A stretch of 64,000 nt of DNA from assembly GCA_937920235.1 (NCBI GenBank), contig CALGUK010000039.1:1-64000 (forward strand), in the 5' to 3' direction. The notes under the pieces were generated by a model. That model saw only the letters and a list, made by a program, of their open reading frames with translations, was not told the DNA's origin and ran no database searches. Origin of the DNA: an uncultured Clostridia bacterium (GTDB lineage Bacteria; Bacillota; Clostridia; Oscillospirales; Acutalibacteraceae). The translations under genes and the position numbers were made by a program. Of the stretch, positions 9,161-18,829 are shown one piece after another (position 1 is the first letter of the stretch; each line of letters begins with the position of its first letter).

Positions 9161-9226
9161 GTGATTTTATATAATTTAACTGCAAAATATTTTACAAATT
9201 TTGCTTCTGTAATTAGCTTGCTGATA

Positions 9227-9255
9227 TTGATTTTAAAGTATTTTTCATATATAAT
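9227..9255 (+). promoter_or_regulatory. Promoter for the AI-2E family gene
   Basis: TTGATT (9227-9232), a 17-base spacer and TATAAT (9250-9255). Confidence 0.6.
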
Positions 9256-9309
9256 ATTTTTTGTATTTTCAAGATGGCAAAAAATTATGTTAAGACAAGG
9301 AAATAAGTT

Positions 9310-10518
9310 ATGAACTTATCTAAAAGAAACATCAAAAAAATTCTCGGAATTATAACATTCGCTGTTATTCTTTTTACCGCTTCTCAAAATCTTTCGGTGG
9401 TGGGAGGATTTCTCAAGGGAGTCCTTGCAATATGCGCACCGCTGATTGTCGGCTTTTGCCTTGCTTTTATTTTAAACATCCCGATGAATTCACTTGAAAA
9501 TACTATTTTCAAGAAAATGAAAAATTCCGGAAAAACTGCTGTTAAAAAAGCAGTAAGACCCCTAAGTCTTATTTTGACAATAATTCTTATGATCGGCTTT
9601 ATTGTTCTTCTGCTCTTTATAATCATACCTCAGCTCAGGGATTCAATAGTTCTGATTATCGAGAGAATTCCCGTATATTACCAATCCCTTGTTGAGTGGA
9701 TAGACGGTATCGTACTTCGGTTTGACCTCGATATCAGCACGGAAATACTGCACAATCCGAAAATAGACTTTGACACTATCGCCTCAATGGCTGAAAAGAT
9801 ATTTACCTTTGACAAAACAAATGATATTCTCAGCACGACTGTCGGCGTCACCTCTTCGGTTATATCGGGTATTGCGAATTTCGGAATAGGCTTTATTATC
9901 GCCATCTACATTCTTGCAGAAAAAGAAAAGATAGGACGGTTTGCAAATAAGATTTTAGAAAGAGTCCTTTCGTGCAAGGTATATAACAGCCTTATTGAAA
10001 TCTGTACGGTTGCATCGAGTTCTTTTTCAAATTTCCTTACGGGTCAGTTTACCGATGCACTTATTCTCGCGGTTCTGTGCTTTATAGGTATGAGTATTTT
10101 CAGTTTTCCGAATGCTGCGGTTATCTCTGTGATAATCGGAATTACGGCATTGATTCCTGTTATAGGTCCTCTTATAGGAGAATTTATCGGGTGCTTCATC
10201 ATATTTATGGAAAGTCCGCTTAAGGCCTTGCTTTTCCTCGTTTTCGTTCTTATTTTACAGGCTGTTGACAATAATTTCATTTATCCTAAAATTGTCGGTA
10301 AATCAGTAGGTCTTCCCGGAATCATTGTTCTTCTGGCTGTTGTTATCGGTGGTAATATAGGAGGAATATTGGGTATTCTGTTGGGTGTCCCCACAGCTTC
10401 TGCTATATATGCGCTAATTGTGGATTGGCTCAACAAAAAGGATGAAGTTACGGTCCCCGAGGTTGCTGAGGAGGCTTCCGAGGACGATAAAGGCGAAGCA
10501 ACTGATAATCAAAGTTAA
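9310..10518 (+). CDS. AI-2E family (PerM/YdiK-like) membrane transporter
   Basis: 402 residues with two early membrane segments (about 13-30 and 33-55), a third near 78-100, a long amphipathic middle, then a dense cluster of hydrophobic helices between about 200 and 365. A conserved family stretch 'VDNNFIYPKIVGKSVGLPG' and the Gly-rich 'GGNIGGILGILLGVP' lie near the end. An acidic, disordered tail closes the protein. Members have been linked to autoinducer-2 export or sodium/proton antiport, and function differs between members. It probably shares a transcript with the next gene, 27 bases away. Confidence 0.87.
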   Translation: MNLSKRNIKKILGIITFAVILFTASQNLSVVGGFLKGVLAICAPLIVGFCLAFILNIPMNSLENTIFKKMKNSGKTAVKKAVRPLSLILTIILMIGFIVLLLFIIIPQLRDSIVLIIERIPVYYQSLVEWIDGIVLRFDLDISTEILHNPKIDFDTIASMAEKIFTFDKTNDILSTTVGVTSSVISGIANFGIGFIIAIYILAEKEKIGRFANKILERVLSCKVYNSLIEICTVASSSFSNFLTGQFTDALILAVLCFIGMSIFSFPNAAVISVIIGITALIPVIGPLIGEFIGCFIIFMESPLKALLFLVFVLILQAVDNNFIYPKIVGKSVGLPGIIVLLAVVIGGNIGGILGILLGVPTASAIYALIVDWLNKKDEVTVPEVAEEASEDDKGEATDNQS

Positions 10519-10545
10519 GGTATATAAAAGCAAGCAGGTGTAAAT

Positions 10546-12027
10546 ATGCGTAAATTAGGATTTGACAATGATAAATATCTCCGCATGCAATCGGAACATA
10601 TCAAGGAGAGAATAGCCAAGTTCGGCGGAAAGCTGTATCTTGAATTCGGTGGAAAAATATTTGATGATTACCACGCCGCAAGGGTTCTCCCGGGCTTTAA
10701 GCCCGACAGTAAAATGAAAATGCTTCTTCAGCTTAAAGATGATGCGGAAATAATCATAGCAATATGTGCTAAAGATATTGAAAAGAATAAAATACGCAGT
10801 GACCTGGGAATTACTTATGACCTTGATGTTCTGCGACTTATTGATATATACCACGGCTTTGGCCTTTTTGTCGGCGGTGTTGTCCTTACTCAGTATTCGG
10901 AACAGCCGTCAGTAATGGCTTTCGAACAAAAGCTTCAGAGTCTCGGAATCAATGTTTACCGTCATTATCCGATTGAAAATTACCCTCTTGATGTTCAGCT
11001 TATTGTAAGCGATGACGGTTACGGTAAAAACGACTACATCGAAACCAAACATCCCCTCGTAGTCATAACTGCTCCCGGTCCCGGAAGCGGAAAAATGGCT
11101 GTATGTCTCTCTCAGCTTTATCACGAAAATAAGCGCGGAATCAAAGCCGGCTATGCTAAATTTGAAACATTTCCTATATGGAATTTACCTCTCAAGCATC
11201 CTGTTAACCTTGCTTACGAGGCCGCAACAGCAGATCTTAACGATGTCAATATGATTGACCCGTTTCATCTTGAGGCTTACGGTGAAACAACGGTTAATTA
11301 CAACCGCGACGTTGAAAATTTTCCCGTTCTTAATACAATTTTTGAAGAAATATACGGTGAATCACCATATAAATCCCCTACGGATATGGGTGTAAATATG
11401 GCAGGAAACTGCATTATTGATAACGACGTAGTATGCCTTGCATCAAAAAAAGAGATACTTCGCAGACATTGTAATTATCTTGTTCAGCAGAAAAACAATA
11501 AAAAAGTATCAAATGAGCTTTATAAAATTGAGCTTATTATGAAGCAGCTCGGAATAAGCACCAACGACAGACCGGTTGTTTCTGCGGCTTTAAACATCTC
11601 TGAAAAAACAAATGCTCCCGTTACGGCAATTGAACTACACGACGGAAGAATCATAACAGGAAAGGCATCTGACCTTCTCAGCTCATCATCTGCAATGGTT
11701 CTCAACGCGTTAAAAGCTCTTGCGAATATTGACGACAGTATTCTGCTTATCTCCCCCACTGTTTTCGAGCCTATCAAAGAGTTAAAGGCCAGATTGCATG
11801 AGATGGATACAAGTCTTCATCCCGACGAAATTCTTATTGCGCTGTCAATATGTGCAACTATGAATCCCCTTGCAAAGAAGGCGCTTGAAGCGATAAAAGG
11901 CTTAAAGGGTTGTGATGTTCACGCCACTGTTGTGCTGTCAGACACGGATAAGGAAACTCTCCGTAAGCTCGGCACTAACGCAACCTACGAGCCTTATAAG
12001 AAAAATGATAATTTATATTACAACTGA
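10546..12027 (+). CDS. DUF1846 family protein
   Basis: 493 residues, the usual length of this Firmicutes/Actinobacteria family. Recognisable segments are the start 'KLGFDNDKYLRMQSEHI', a P-loop-like 'TAPGPGSGKMAVCLSQ' near residue 180, which would bind a nucleotide phosphate, and the conserved 'DPFHLEAYGETTVNYNRD' stretch near 240. The C-terminal third ('GISTNDRPVVSAALNISEKT') is the second family domain. Its biochemical role is not established. It is downstream of the AI-2E transporter and ends at a strong terminator. Confidence 0.85.
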   Translation: MRKLGFDNDKYLRMQSEHIKERIAKFGGKLYLEFGGKIFDDYHAARVLPGFKPDSKMKMLLQLKDDAEIIIAICAKDIEKNKIRSDLGITYDLDVLRLIDIYHGFGLFVGGVVLTQYSEQPSVMAFEQKLQSLGINVYRHYPIENYPLDVQLIVSDDGYGKNDYIETKHPLVVITAPGPGSGKMAVCLSQLYHENKRGIKAGYAKFETFPIWNLPLKHPVNLAYEAATADLNDVNMIDPFHLEAYGETTVNYNRDVENFPVLNTIFEEIYGESPYKSPTDMGVNMAGNCIIDNDVVCLASKKEILRRHCNYLVQQKNNKKVSNELYKIELIMKQLGISTNDRPVVSAALNISEKTNAPVTAIELHDGRIITGKASDLLSSSSAMVLNALKALANIDDSILLISPTVFEPIKELKARLHEMDTSLHPDEILIALSICATMNPLAKKALEAIKGLKGCDVHATVVLSDTDKETLRKLGTNATYEPYKKNDNLYYN

Positions 12028-12035
12028 GCATAATT

Positions 12036-12064
12036 AAAATCCATCTTTACAGATGGATTTTTTT
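12036..12064 (+). terminator. Intrinsic terminator after DUF1846
   Basis: An 11-bp stem (12036-12046 with 12051-12061, core ATCCATCT/AGATGGAT) with a TTAC loop runs into a T tract. Confidence 0.9.
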
Positions 12065-12131
12065 CACCGAAATTAAAAGCAAGCCGTCTGTTTTTATTTG
12101 TATAAAACCAGGTTTTGTTATTTTATTAACG

Positions 12132-12168
12132 AAATCTCCTTGACATAAAATGGAGATTTTTATATACT
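12132..12168 (+). promoter_or_regulatory. Promoter with dyad operator, upstream of OYE-type reductase
   Basis: TTGACA (12140-12145), 17 bases, then TATACT (12163-12168). The -35 box is framed by a perfect inverted repeat: AAATCTCC (12132-12139) and GGAGATTT (12152-12159). Such placement suits a repressor or activator site; the regulator is not known. Confidence 0.7.
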
Positions 12169-12213
12169 AATATTATTGAGGGTTTGCTCAAAAATTGAGA
12201 AGGAAGTGTTTTT

Positions 12214-14277
12214 ATGAATTCACAGTATGAGGCATTGTTTACTCCCTGGAAGATAGGCAATGTTGAGATTAAAAACCGTATTGTCATGTGTCCTATGGGC
12301 GGAACATCACTTTTTGGCTGGTTTGAGTTGGGAGGCTGTCATTTTGACAAAGAGGCTGCAAAGCTTTTCCTCGAAAGAGCCAACAACAATGTCGGTCTTA
12401 TTATCCCCGGTATCGCACCGCTTCGTGATACATTCTGGGGTAAATGGCTCTGGCAGAATCCGAAAATGTTTGAAGAACTCAAAGAGTTTATGGATGAAAT
12501 CCATAAGACAGGTGCAAAATTATTTATTCAGTTGACTGCCGGTATGGGCAGAAGCTGGGCTATCACTGAGCTCGTTGCTCCACTTCACAAAAACAAGTTT
12601 ACTCGTGCTCTTATCAAGCCTATTCTTGATACATCACATGAATTAGCTTCTCCAAGCCCACAGCCTTCCCGTTGGGCTCACGATATTATATGTCCCGAAA
12701 TGACAAAGGAACAAATCCACGAAATTATCGAGGCCTTTGCAAAAACTGCAAAGCTTTGCCGCGATGCAGGTGTTGACGGTGTTGAAGTTCACGCTGTTCA
12801 CGAGGGTTATCTTCTTGACCAGTTCTCAATCGCATTCTTTAATAAGCGTACTGATGAATACGGCGGAAGCTTTGAAAACAGATACCGTTTTGCAGTTGAG
12901 GTTGTAAAAGCAATTAAAGGCGCCTGTGGAAACGATTTCCCAGTTTCTCTTCGTTATTCTGCAGTATCAAAGATGAAGGGCTTCTGCGAAGGTGCAATGC
13001 CGGGTGAAGATTATAAAGAAGTCGGTCGTGATATGGAAGAATCCGAAAAGGCTGCAAAATATCTTCAGGATGCAGGTTATGATATGCTTAACGCCGATAA
13101 CGGTACATACGACTCATGGTATTGGTGTCACCCACCGATGTATATGCCGCAGAACTGTAATCTTGATGAGGTAGCTCACATTAAAAAGTTCGTTGATATT
13201 CCCGTAGTATGTGCAGGCAGAATGGAGCCCGATGTAGGTGCTCAGGCCGTTGCGGACGGAAAAATCGACGGTGTGGGTGTTGCTCGTCAGTTCCTTACTG
13301 ATCCTGAATGGGTTACAAAGATTATTGAAGACAGAGTTGAAGAAATCAAGCCCTGTATATGCTGTCACGCAGGCTGCTTCAACTTCTCATCCTCAAAGGG
13401 TCATGCTAATACACAGGACCTTACTGATACAATGGGACTCTCACGCTGTGCTCTTAATCCCAAGACAATGCAATCAAAGAAGTATAAGATTGAGCCTGCA
13501 AAGAAACCAAAGAAAATTGCTGTCATTGGTGGCGGTATCGGCGGTATGGAGGCAGCAATGGTTTGTGCTCAGCGCGGACACAAGGTTGATCTCTATGAAA
13601 AGAGCGATAAACTCGGCGGTGTATTTATTGCTGCTGCCGCTCCCTCGTATAAGGAAAAGGACCGTGACCTCATTGCCTGGTACAACCGTGAAATCAAGCG
13701 TTACGACGCTATTACAATCCATATGAACAGCGAGATAAAGGATATTGCTTCTCTCAACGCTGACGAGGTTATTGTTGCTACAGGTTCTGTTGCTAACAAA
13801 ATACCCGTAAAGGGTGCTGAAAAAGCCATTGAAGCTATTGACTTCCTTCTCGGCACAAAGACAGTCGGAGACAATGTGGTTGTTGTAGGCGGCGGTCTTA
13901 CGGGTTGTGAAATCGCTTATGAGCTTTATCTTCAGGGTAAAAAGCCTGTCATTGTTGAGATGCAGGATGACCTCATCACAACACCCGGTGTTTCTCTTGC
14001 AAACACAAGTTATCTCCGCGATTTCTTCAAGACAAATAAAGTTCCGGTATATCTTGAAAGCAGAACAACGGAAATCCGCGATGACGGTGTTACAATCGCT
14101 GATAAAAACGGCAAATCCTGTGACATTCCTGCTGACAGCGTAGTGCTCTCAGTCGGTTACAAATCTGCTCCCATTGCTGAAAAGAGCAAGCACGTTCATA
14201 TTATCGGTGATGCTCAGAAGGTCGGAAACCTCCGTACTGTTATCTGGGGCGCATGGGACGTTGCAATGAAATTATAA
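12214..14277 (+). CDS. Old-yellow-enzyme/4Fe-4S/FAD reductase (BaiCD/BaiH, dienoyl-CoA reductase family)
   Basis: 687 residues in the family's three-part layout. An FMN TIM barrel (about 1-370) opens with 'LFTPWKIGNVEIKNRIVMCPM' style sequence and carries 'GVDGVEVHAVHEGYLLDQF'. A 4Fe-4S site follows with Cys381, Cys384, Cys388 and Cys412. A FAD/NAD(P) domain then begins at 'IAVIGGGIGGMEAA' and has a second dinucleotide fold 'VVVVGGGLTGCEIAYEL'. Such enzymes pass NAD(P)H electrons through FAD and the cluster to FMN and reduce enone or enoyl substrates, including bile acid intermediates and cinnamate- or flavonoid-like compounds. No other bai genes are in the window, so the substrate is open. 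Monocistronic. Confidence 0.9.
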   Translation: MNSQYEALFTPWKIGNVEIKNRIVMCPMGGTSLFGWFELGGCHFDKEAAKLFLERANNNVGLIIPGIAPLRDTFWGKWLWQNPKMFEELKEFMDEIHKTGAKLFIQLTAGMGRSWAITELVAPLHKNKFTRALIKPILDTSHELASPSPQPSRWAHDIICPEMTKEQIHEIIEAFAKTAKLCRDAGVDGVEVHAVHEGYLLDQFSIAFFNKRTDEYGGSFENRYRFAVEVVKAIKGACGNDFPVSLRYSAVSKMKGFCEGAMPGEDYKEVGRDMEESEKAAKYLQDAGYDMLNADNGTYDSWYWCHPPMYMPQNCNLDEVAHIKKFVDIPVVCAGRMEPDVGAQAVADGKIDGVGVARQFLTDPEWVTKIIEDRVEEIKPCICCHAGCFNFSSSKGHANTQDLTDTMGLSRCALNPKTMQSKKYKIEPAKKPKKIAVIGGGIGGMEAAMVCAQRGHKVDLYEKSDKLGGVFIAAAAPSYKEKDRDLIAWYNREIKRYDAITIHMNSEIKDIASLNADEVIVATGSVANKIPVKGAEKAIEAIDFLLGTKTVGDNVVVVGGGLTGCEIAYELYLQGKKPVIVEMQDDLITTPGVSLANTSYLRDFFKTNKVPVYLESRTTEIRDDGVTIADKNGKSCDIPADSVVLSVGYKSAPIAEKSKHVHIIGDAQKVGNLRTVIWGAWDVAMKL

Positions 14278-14284
14278 TAAAAAG

Positions 14285-14324
14285 CAAAAAATTGAGGAGA
14301 GTGAAAACTCTCCTCTTTTGTTTT
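14285..14324. terminator. Bidirectional terminator between convergent genes
   Basis: GAGGAGAGT (14294-14302) pairs with ACTCTCCTC around GAAA. A TTTTGTTTT tract follows on the plus strand, and AATTTTTTGC follows on the minus strand. Confidence 0.9.
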
Positions 14325-14340
14325 ATCCGTATTAAAAAAA

Positions 14341-15177
14341 TCAGTTATCAAGAAAAACTGCATCAAACAGCGGAAGCTTTGACATTTTCATAACAGCACT
14401 GAAAAGTCTTCCTCCCTGAACAGGTGTAAGTCTTCCGAAGATTTTCATAAACTGTGCATCAAAGCCGAAAATCATAAGTTCTCTCTTATTTTCAATTCCG
14501 TTTACTATCATTTTAACCATCTTGTTGCAGTCAGTGCTGATTGCATTTATCATCTTCTCGCCTTTTTCGGTGTTAGAATCCTGATTGCGGAAGATGTCGG
14601 TTTTTGTAAATCCCGGACAAACGACGGAAACATAACATTTTCCTCTTAAATCCTCTCTCAATGACTCTGTAAAGGATTTTAATGCGCCCTTGCTTGCAGA
14701 ATATGTAGATGTTCCAGCAAGCGACATAAGTGCGGCCGAAGAAGCTACATTTATAACTGCAGGACTGTCTGATTTAAGGATTTTGGGAAGAAGTGCATTG
14801 ATTGAATAAATTGCAGAATAGAAATTGATGTTCATTACACTTTCAATTTCTTCCATTGTGTAATTCTGTGTCTTGTTGAACTTCGGCAGAATACCTGCGT
14901 TATTGATAAGAACATCCGGTTGAATGTTATTTTCATCAAGATAAGCAGCAAATTCTGTCCAGTTTTCCTTTACAGAAACATCAAAAAGTCTGTACGAAAA
15001 ATTCTTTGAATATGCACCGAGCTCCTCAGCAAATTTTTCTGTTTTTTCACGGCTTCTTGCGATACCTATAACCTTACAGTTATGCTTTTTAATAAGAGTT
15101 TCGGTAATTCCTTTACCGATGCCTGCAGAAGCACCTGTGATGATTACGGTTTTGTTATCAATCCAATTTTTGCTCAT
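14341..15177 (-). CDS. Short-chain dehydrogenase/reductase
   Basis: 278 residues, classical SDR. The nucleotide-binding TGASAGIG is at 14-21, 'INNAG' at 91-95, the catalytic Ser lies in 'NVASSAA', and the YxxxK pair is Tyr159/Lys163. The C-terminus is extended past the usual 250 residues by about 30, resembling membrane-linked SDRs of lipid metabolism (human DHRS7/HSD-like). It is the last gene of a four-gene minus-strand operon (radical SAM, Fe-alcohol dehydrogenase, M20 peptidase, SDR). The substrate is unknown. Confidence 0.88.
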   Translation of the reverse strand: MSKNWIDNKTVIITGASAGIGKGITETLIKKHNCKVIGIARSREKTEKFAEELGAYSKNFSYRLFDVSVKENWTEFAAYLDENNIQPDVLINNAGILPKFNKTQNYTMEEIESVMNINFYSAIYSINALLPKILKSDSPAVINVASSAALMSLAGTSTYSASKGALKSFTESLREDLRGKCYVSVVCPGFTKTDIFRNQDSNTEKGEKMINAISTDCNKMVKMIVNGIENKRELMIFGFDAQFMKIFGRLTPVQGGRLFSAVMKMSKLPLFDAVFLDN

Positions 15178-15189
15178 AATATATCTCCC

Positions 15190-16635
15190 TTATTTATAAT
15201 TTTTTATAAAATATTTGTAGAACGCAACACAGTTCGCCACCGTATCCGTATCTATATTTTCGTTTTCAGCGTGTACTGATGCCAACTGCTGTGCGGAAAG
15301 TCTTATGGGGGCGAACCTTAACACACAGTCGCAAACATCAGTAAGGGTTCTTGCATCCGTTCCTGCAGGAAGAATAAACGGAGATGCAGGATATTGCGGA
15401 AAGATCTTTCCGATACAGTCCATTGTATATTGAAATGCCGGTCTGCTCATATCTGCCGGGCCGTGATATTCGCTTTCTTTCGTCATTTCAACAGAGATGC
15501 CGTACTTTTCGGCAACCTCTTTGAACTTCTTCAAATCTTCATTAAAATCATTTTCATCGACAGGTCGTACAAATGCTTTTGCGATGCATTTTTTATCTGC
15601 CGTGCTACCCTCGATTTTATTAAAGCTGCAGGTTGTACCTATCAATCCGCCTGCCTGGGCATTTATCTTGGGCATTACCCTTTTAATTACACCTTTGAAG
15701 AGCCATAGATTTGCAAAAAGCATATTCATCGGAAACGAGCAATACGGCCCGAGATGTCTGAACATAGCTTCAACCTGAGGATTTATACGGCGGATAAAAA
15801 TGTCATTTGATGAAATGTCGTTGATGAATGCGGACATTCTCTCAACCGGAGTGGCTTTTGCCGCAGAGGTAAGGCTCGCATGTCCGCTATCTGAAGAAGC
15901 AGTACAAACAAGGTTTATTCTGCCTTTTTCGTGGACGGCCACCATTCCGCATTTATCACACTTCATTCCGCCGAGAGGAGGCTCAATAAGAGCACCGCCC
16001 TCATCAAGTACAACCTCAAAGCTTATATTTTTCTCTTTGAAATATTCAAGTGCAAGAGGAATTCCGTCGCCGCCGAGTTCCTCGTTATGTGATGAACCTA
16101 TCCAGACATTGCAGGGAGGTACGAAGTCTTCGTTAAGCAACTCCTCAAGTGCGGAAAATTCAGCAAACAAAGGTGTTTTTGTATCAACTGTTCCCCTGCC
16201 CCAGATTTTTCCGTCAGCAATTTCACCTGAAAAGCCGTCATGCTCCCATTCACCCGATACATCGACCACATCGTGATGAGACATAAGCATAATATTTCGG
16301 TTTTCGTCCTTGCCCTTTATTTTATAGATCCAGCAGTCATCCGAAAAAGTCATCTTCTCCGATTTTTCGTGAACTGTCGGAAACAACTCTTCCATTACAT
16401 TTCGAAGTTTTGCAAATTCAGTGTCATCATAACTGTCTTTGACTGAAACGGTTTTGCATTGAATCATCTTCTGCAGGCGAGTAACATAAGCATCTATTTC
16501 ATCTTCACTGTAAAACGGTTTGAACCCGCTGAGTTTTCGTGCTTTTTTTGATGCGATGACCGTGTTCGCCGTTAAAACGACAATCAGAACCGCAAGTACA
16601 AAAATAATAATGCACAAAGCAATCACTTTATTCAC
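15190..16635 (-). CDS. M20 family metallopeptidase with N-terminal membrane anchor
   Basis: 481 residues. A single N-terminal hydrophobic helix (about 5-25) anchors it, as in the PM20D1-like carboxypeptidase group. The dinuclear zinc site is clear: 'MSHHDVVDV' (first His and Asp), 'GRGTVDTK' (bridging Asp), 'NEELGG' (catalytic Glu and ligand), 'DEGG', and a late 'HAENE'. Such enzymes cleave or form N-acyl amino acids or remove C-terminal residues from small peptides. The stop codon is 12 bases before the SDR start, and its 5' end overlaps the upstream alcohol dehydrogenase by 8 bases. Confidence 0.9.
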   Translation of the reverse strand: MNKVIALCIIIFVLAVLIVVLTANTVIASKKARKLSGFKPFYSEDEIDAYVTRLQKMIQCKTVSVKDSYDDTEFAKLRNVMEELFPTVHEKSEKMTFSDDCWIYKIKGKDENRNIMLMSHHDVVDVSGEWEHDGFSGEIADGKIWGRGTVDTKTPLFAEFSALEELLNEDFVPPCNVWIGSSHNEELGGDGIPLALEYFKEKNISFEVVLDEGGALIEPPLGGMKCDKCGMVAVHEKGRINLVCTASSDSGHASLTSAAKATPVERMSAFINDISSNDIFIRRINPQVEAMFRHLGPYCSFPMNMLFANLWLFKGVIKRVMPKINAQAGGLIGTTCSFNKIEGSTADKKCIAKAFVRPVDENDFNEDLKKFKEVAEKYGISVEMTKESEYHGPADMSRPAFQYTMDCIGKIFPQYPASPFILPAGTDARTLTDVCDCVLRFAPIRLSAQQLASVHAENENIDTDTVANCVAFYKYFIKNYK

Positions 16636-17758
16636 CTCTTATGGACAGATACATGTTTTTTATATCGTTATATGACAACGGAATCATATTGCGTTCCATA
16701 AGCGGTGTCATACTCATTTCTGTAAGCGTATCAATCTCCTCTGTTGATTTTACACCAATTTCAGCTAAAGTGCAAGACATTCCCATCTTCTTTTTGAGTT
16801 CTGTTATCGCGTCTGCCATAGCATAGGCATCGGAAAACCCGCAGCTCCTTGCAAAATGATTAAGCCGTCCGTTCTCTGCTTCAGCATTATATCTTGTGAA
16901 GAAATCAAGAGTCATCGCACAAGCTTCACCGTGAGGCACACCGTAAAGATTTGTCAACGGGAACGAACAGGCGTGACTGCCCGCCGTCCTCGGATTTGAA
17001 AAGGCAACACCGGCTACAATCGATGCCTCTGCCATTTTTTCACGCGCTTTAAGATTATCCGGCTCGCAATACGCTTTATACAGCCATTCAAAAACGAGCT
17101 TTGTTGCGTGAACCGAACAGCTTTCACAAATCGGCTGATGCAGAACGCTCCATACACTTTCAAGAGCGTGGCTGAGAACATCAAGTCCGGTCGAAGCAGT
17201 GACCTTAGGAGGAACACTGAGAGTAAGAGCCGGATCAACAATCGCAACCTTGGGGTACATCAGCGGATCATTCATTGTTGATTTGACATTTTTGCTTAAG
17301 TCTGTCAAAACTGAAATGTTGGTAATTTCGCTTCCCGTTCCGCTTGTCGTGGGCAAGGCAAACATAGGTATTACCTCATCAGCAGATATTTTTTTGCCGC
17401 CTGTGTGGTAGCTCTCAATAAAATCGTCACCCAAAGCGACAGCACATGCCGCTTTGCAGCAATCCATAGGCGAACCACCCCCGAGAGCAACGGCAAAATC
17501 AGCATGATATTTCCGCAACACCTTAACACATTCATTTACGTTTTCTGTTGTGGGATTGGGTCTTATATCGCTGAAAACAGCCACGATTTTCCCGTTACAG
17601 CTGTCTGTGATCTGCTTCGCGACACCGTTGTTTTTCAAAGTGCTTGAGCATACAAGCACACCCTTTTTATAGCCGTATTCCTCAATGATTTCAGGCAATT
17701 TTTCTGCCTTACCCGTACCGAAAATTATTCTTACAGGCAAACTGAATTCCCAGTTCAT
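16628..17758 (-). CDS. Iron-containing alcohol dehydrogenase
   Basis: 376 residues of group III Fe-ADH. The N-terminal nucleotide domain has 'ALGGGSPMDCCKA' where NAD(P) phosphates bind and 'TTSGTGSE' after it. The helical C-terminal domain carries metal-ligand segments 'LSHALESVWS' and 'VPHGEACAM'. It would interconvert an aldehyde or ketone and an alcohol, consistent with disposing of fermentation electrons. It overlaps the radical SAM gene upstream by 4 bases and the M20 gene downstream by 8, so all are co-transcribed. The substrate is not predictable. Confidence 0.9.
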   Translation of the reverse strand: MNWEFSLPVRIIFGTGKAEKLPEIIEEYGYKKGVLVCSSTLKNNGVAKQITDSCNGKIVAVFSDIRPNPTTENVNECVKVLRKYHADFAVALGGGSPMDCCKAACAVALGDDFIESYHTGGKKISADEVIPMFALPTTSGTGSEITNISVLTDLSKNVKSTMNDPLMYPKVAIVDPALTLSVPPKVTASTGLDVLSHALESVWSVLHQPICESCSVHATKLVFEWLYKAYCEPDNLKAREKMAEASIVAGVAFSNPRTAGSHACSFPLTNLYGVPHGEACAMTLDFFTRYNAEAENGRLNHFARSCGFSDAYAMADAITELKKKMGMSCTLAEIGVKSTEEIDTLTEMSMTPLMERNMIPLSYNDIKNMYLSIRGE

Positions 17759-18660
17759 TTACAACACTTCCCTTGAATTATATTTCTTTTTTCCAATTCC
17801 CTGTTGATTGTGTTAAGCACCGTCTTCTTATCTGCACTCCACAAGGGCTCGACGAGATATTGCTTCGGTGCATCACCCGTCAGACGGTGAATAACAATAT
17901 TTTTGGGTATTATTTCAAGACAGCCGCAAAGAATATCAGCATATTCCTGAAGGCTTAGCGGCTTAACCCTGCCTTGTTTAAAGTCTTCATACAAATCAGT
18001 TTCCCTTAATATGTGCAGAAGCTGAAGCTTAAGTCCGTCAGTACCGCAATTTACGGCAAATCTTACCGATTCGAACACATCGTGAGCAATTTCTCCGGGC
18101 AAGCCGATAATTATATGTGTCACCACGGTAATCCCGCGTTTTTTTAACTCTGAAATTGCTTTTTTATAAACCTCATTATCATATCCGCGTCTTATGTATT
18201 CCGCCGTTTTTTCATTGGAGGTCTGAAGACCGAGTTCTACCCATACGGGCTTTACTCTGTTTAGATTTTCAAGTAAATCAAGTATGTTATCCGCCAGACA
18301 ATCCGGGCGCGTTCCTATTGACAAAGCGACGATGTCATCACGCATTATGGCAGTGCGGAACATTTTTTCCAGATAATAAATATCACCGTAGGTATTGGTA
18401 TAGCTCTGAAAATATGCAATAAATCTGTCGGCGGAGATTTTATTTCTGACTCTCGTTTTTGCATCTTCAATCTGCTCGTTAAGATCGGTTCCGCATCCCG
18501 TAAAATGAGAGGATCCGTTATGGCAAAAAATACAACCTCGGGTACCGAGCGTTCCGTCACGGTTAGGACAGGTACAACCGATATCCAACGATAGTTTATA
18601 TACCTTACCGCCGAACCGATCCTTTAAATATTCATTTAAAGAATAAAATCTGCCGTTCAT
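17755..18660 (-). CDS. Radical SAM protein, YhcC/TIGR01212 type
   Basis: 301 residues. The start 'YSLNEYLKDRFGGKVYKLSLD' and the cluster region with Cys29, Cys31, Cys43 and Cys46 ('CTCPNRDGTLGTRGC') are diagnostic of this group, in which the spacing differs from the common CxxxCxxC. 'VELGLQTSNEKTAEYIRRGY' and 'GLPGE' follow in the barrel. The family contains a 4Fe-4S cluster that cleaves S-adenosylmethionine; some homologues are linked to tRNA or elongator-like chemistry, but the product here is not established. It is the first gene of the four-gene operon, with AGGTGATTAA ahead of its ATG. Confidence 0.88.
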   Translation of the reverse strand: MNGRFYSLNEYLKDRFGGKVYKLSLDIGCTCPNRDGTLGTRGCIFCHNGSSHFTGCGTDLNEQIEDAKTRVRNKISADRFIAYFQSYTNTYGDIYYLEKMFRTAIMRDDIVALSIGTRPDCLADNILDLLENLNRVKPVWVELGLQTSNEKTAEYIRRGYDNEVYKKAISELKKRGITVVTHIIIGLPGEIAHDVFESVRFAVNCGTDGLKLQLLHILRETDLYEDFKQGRVKPLSLQEYADILCGCLEIIPKNIVIHRLTGDAPKQYLVEPLWSADKKTVLNTINRELEKRNIIQGKCCK

Positions 18661-18752
18661 TTAATCACCTGAAATATTTTACATCATTCTGTCTTTTTTT
18701 GCAATATCACAGTATTGTATAATAGACATTATGTAAAGTTTTGTTTAATTTA

Positions 18753-18781
18753 TTGACATAATAATAAAATTACTTTAAAAT
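18753..18781 (+). promoter_or_regulatory. Promoter for the acyltransferase gene
   Basis: TTGACA (18753-18758), 17 bases, TAAAAT (18776-18781) within the divergent intergenic region. Confidence 0.55.
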
Positions 18782-18829
18782 TATATTATCTTTATTTTAA
18801 TATAAAAAGGAAAGTCAGGTGATTTTCAT

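Noticed and set aside
12214..14277. Bile acid (bai) operon
   Set aside because: Only one BaiCD/BaiH-like gene is present; the family has many other substrates.
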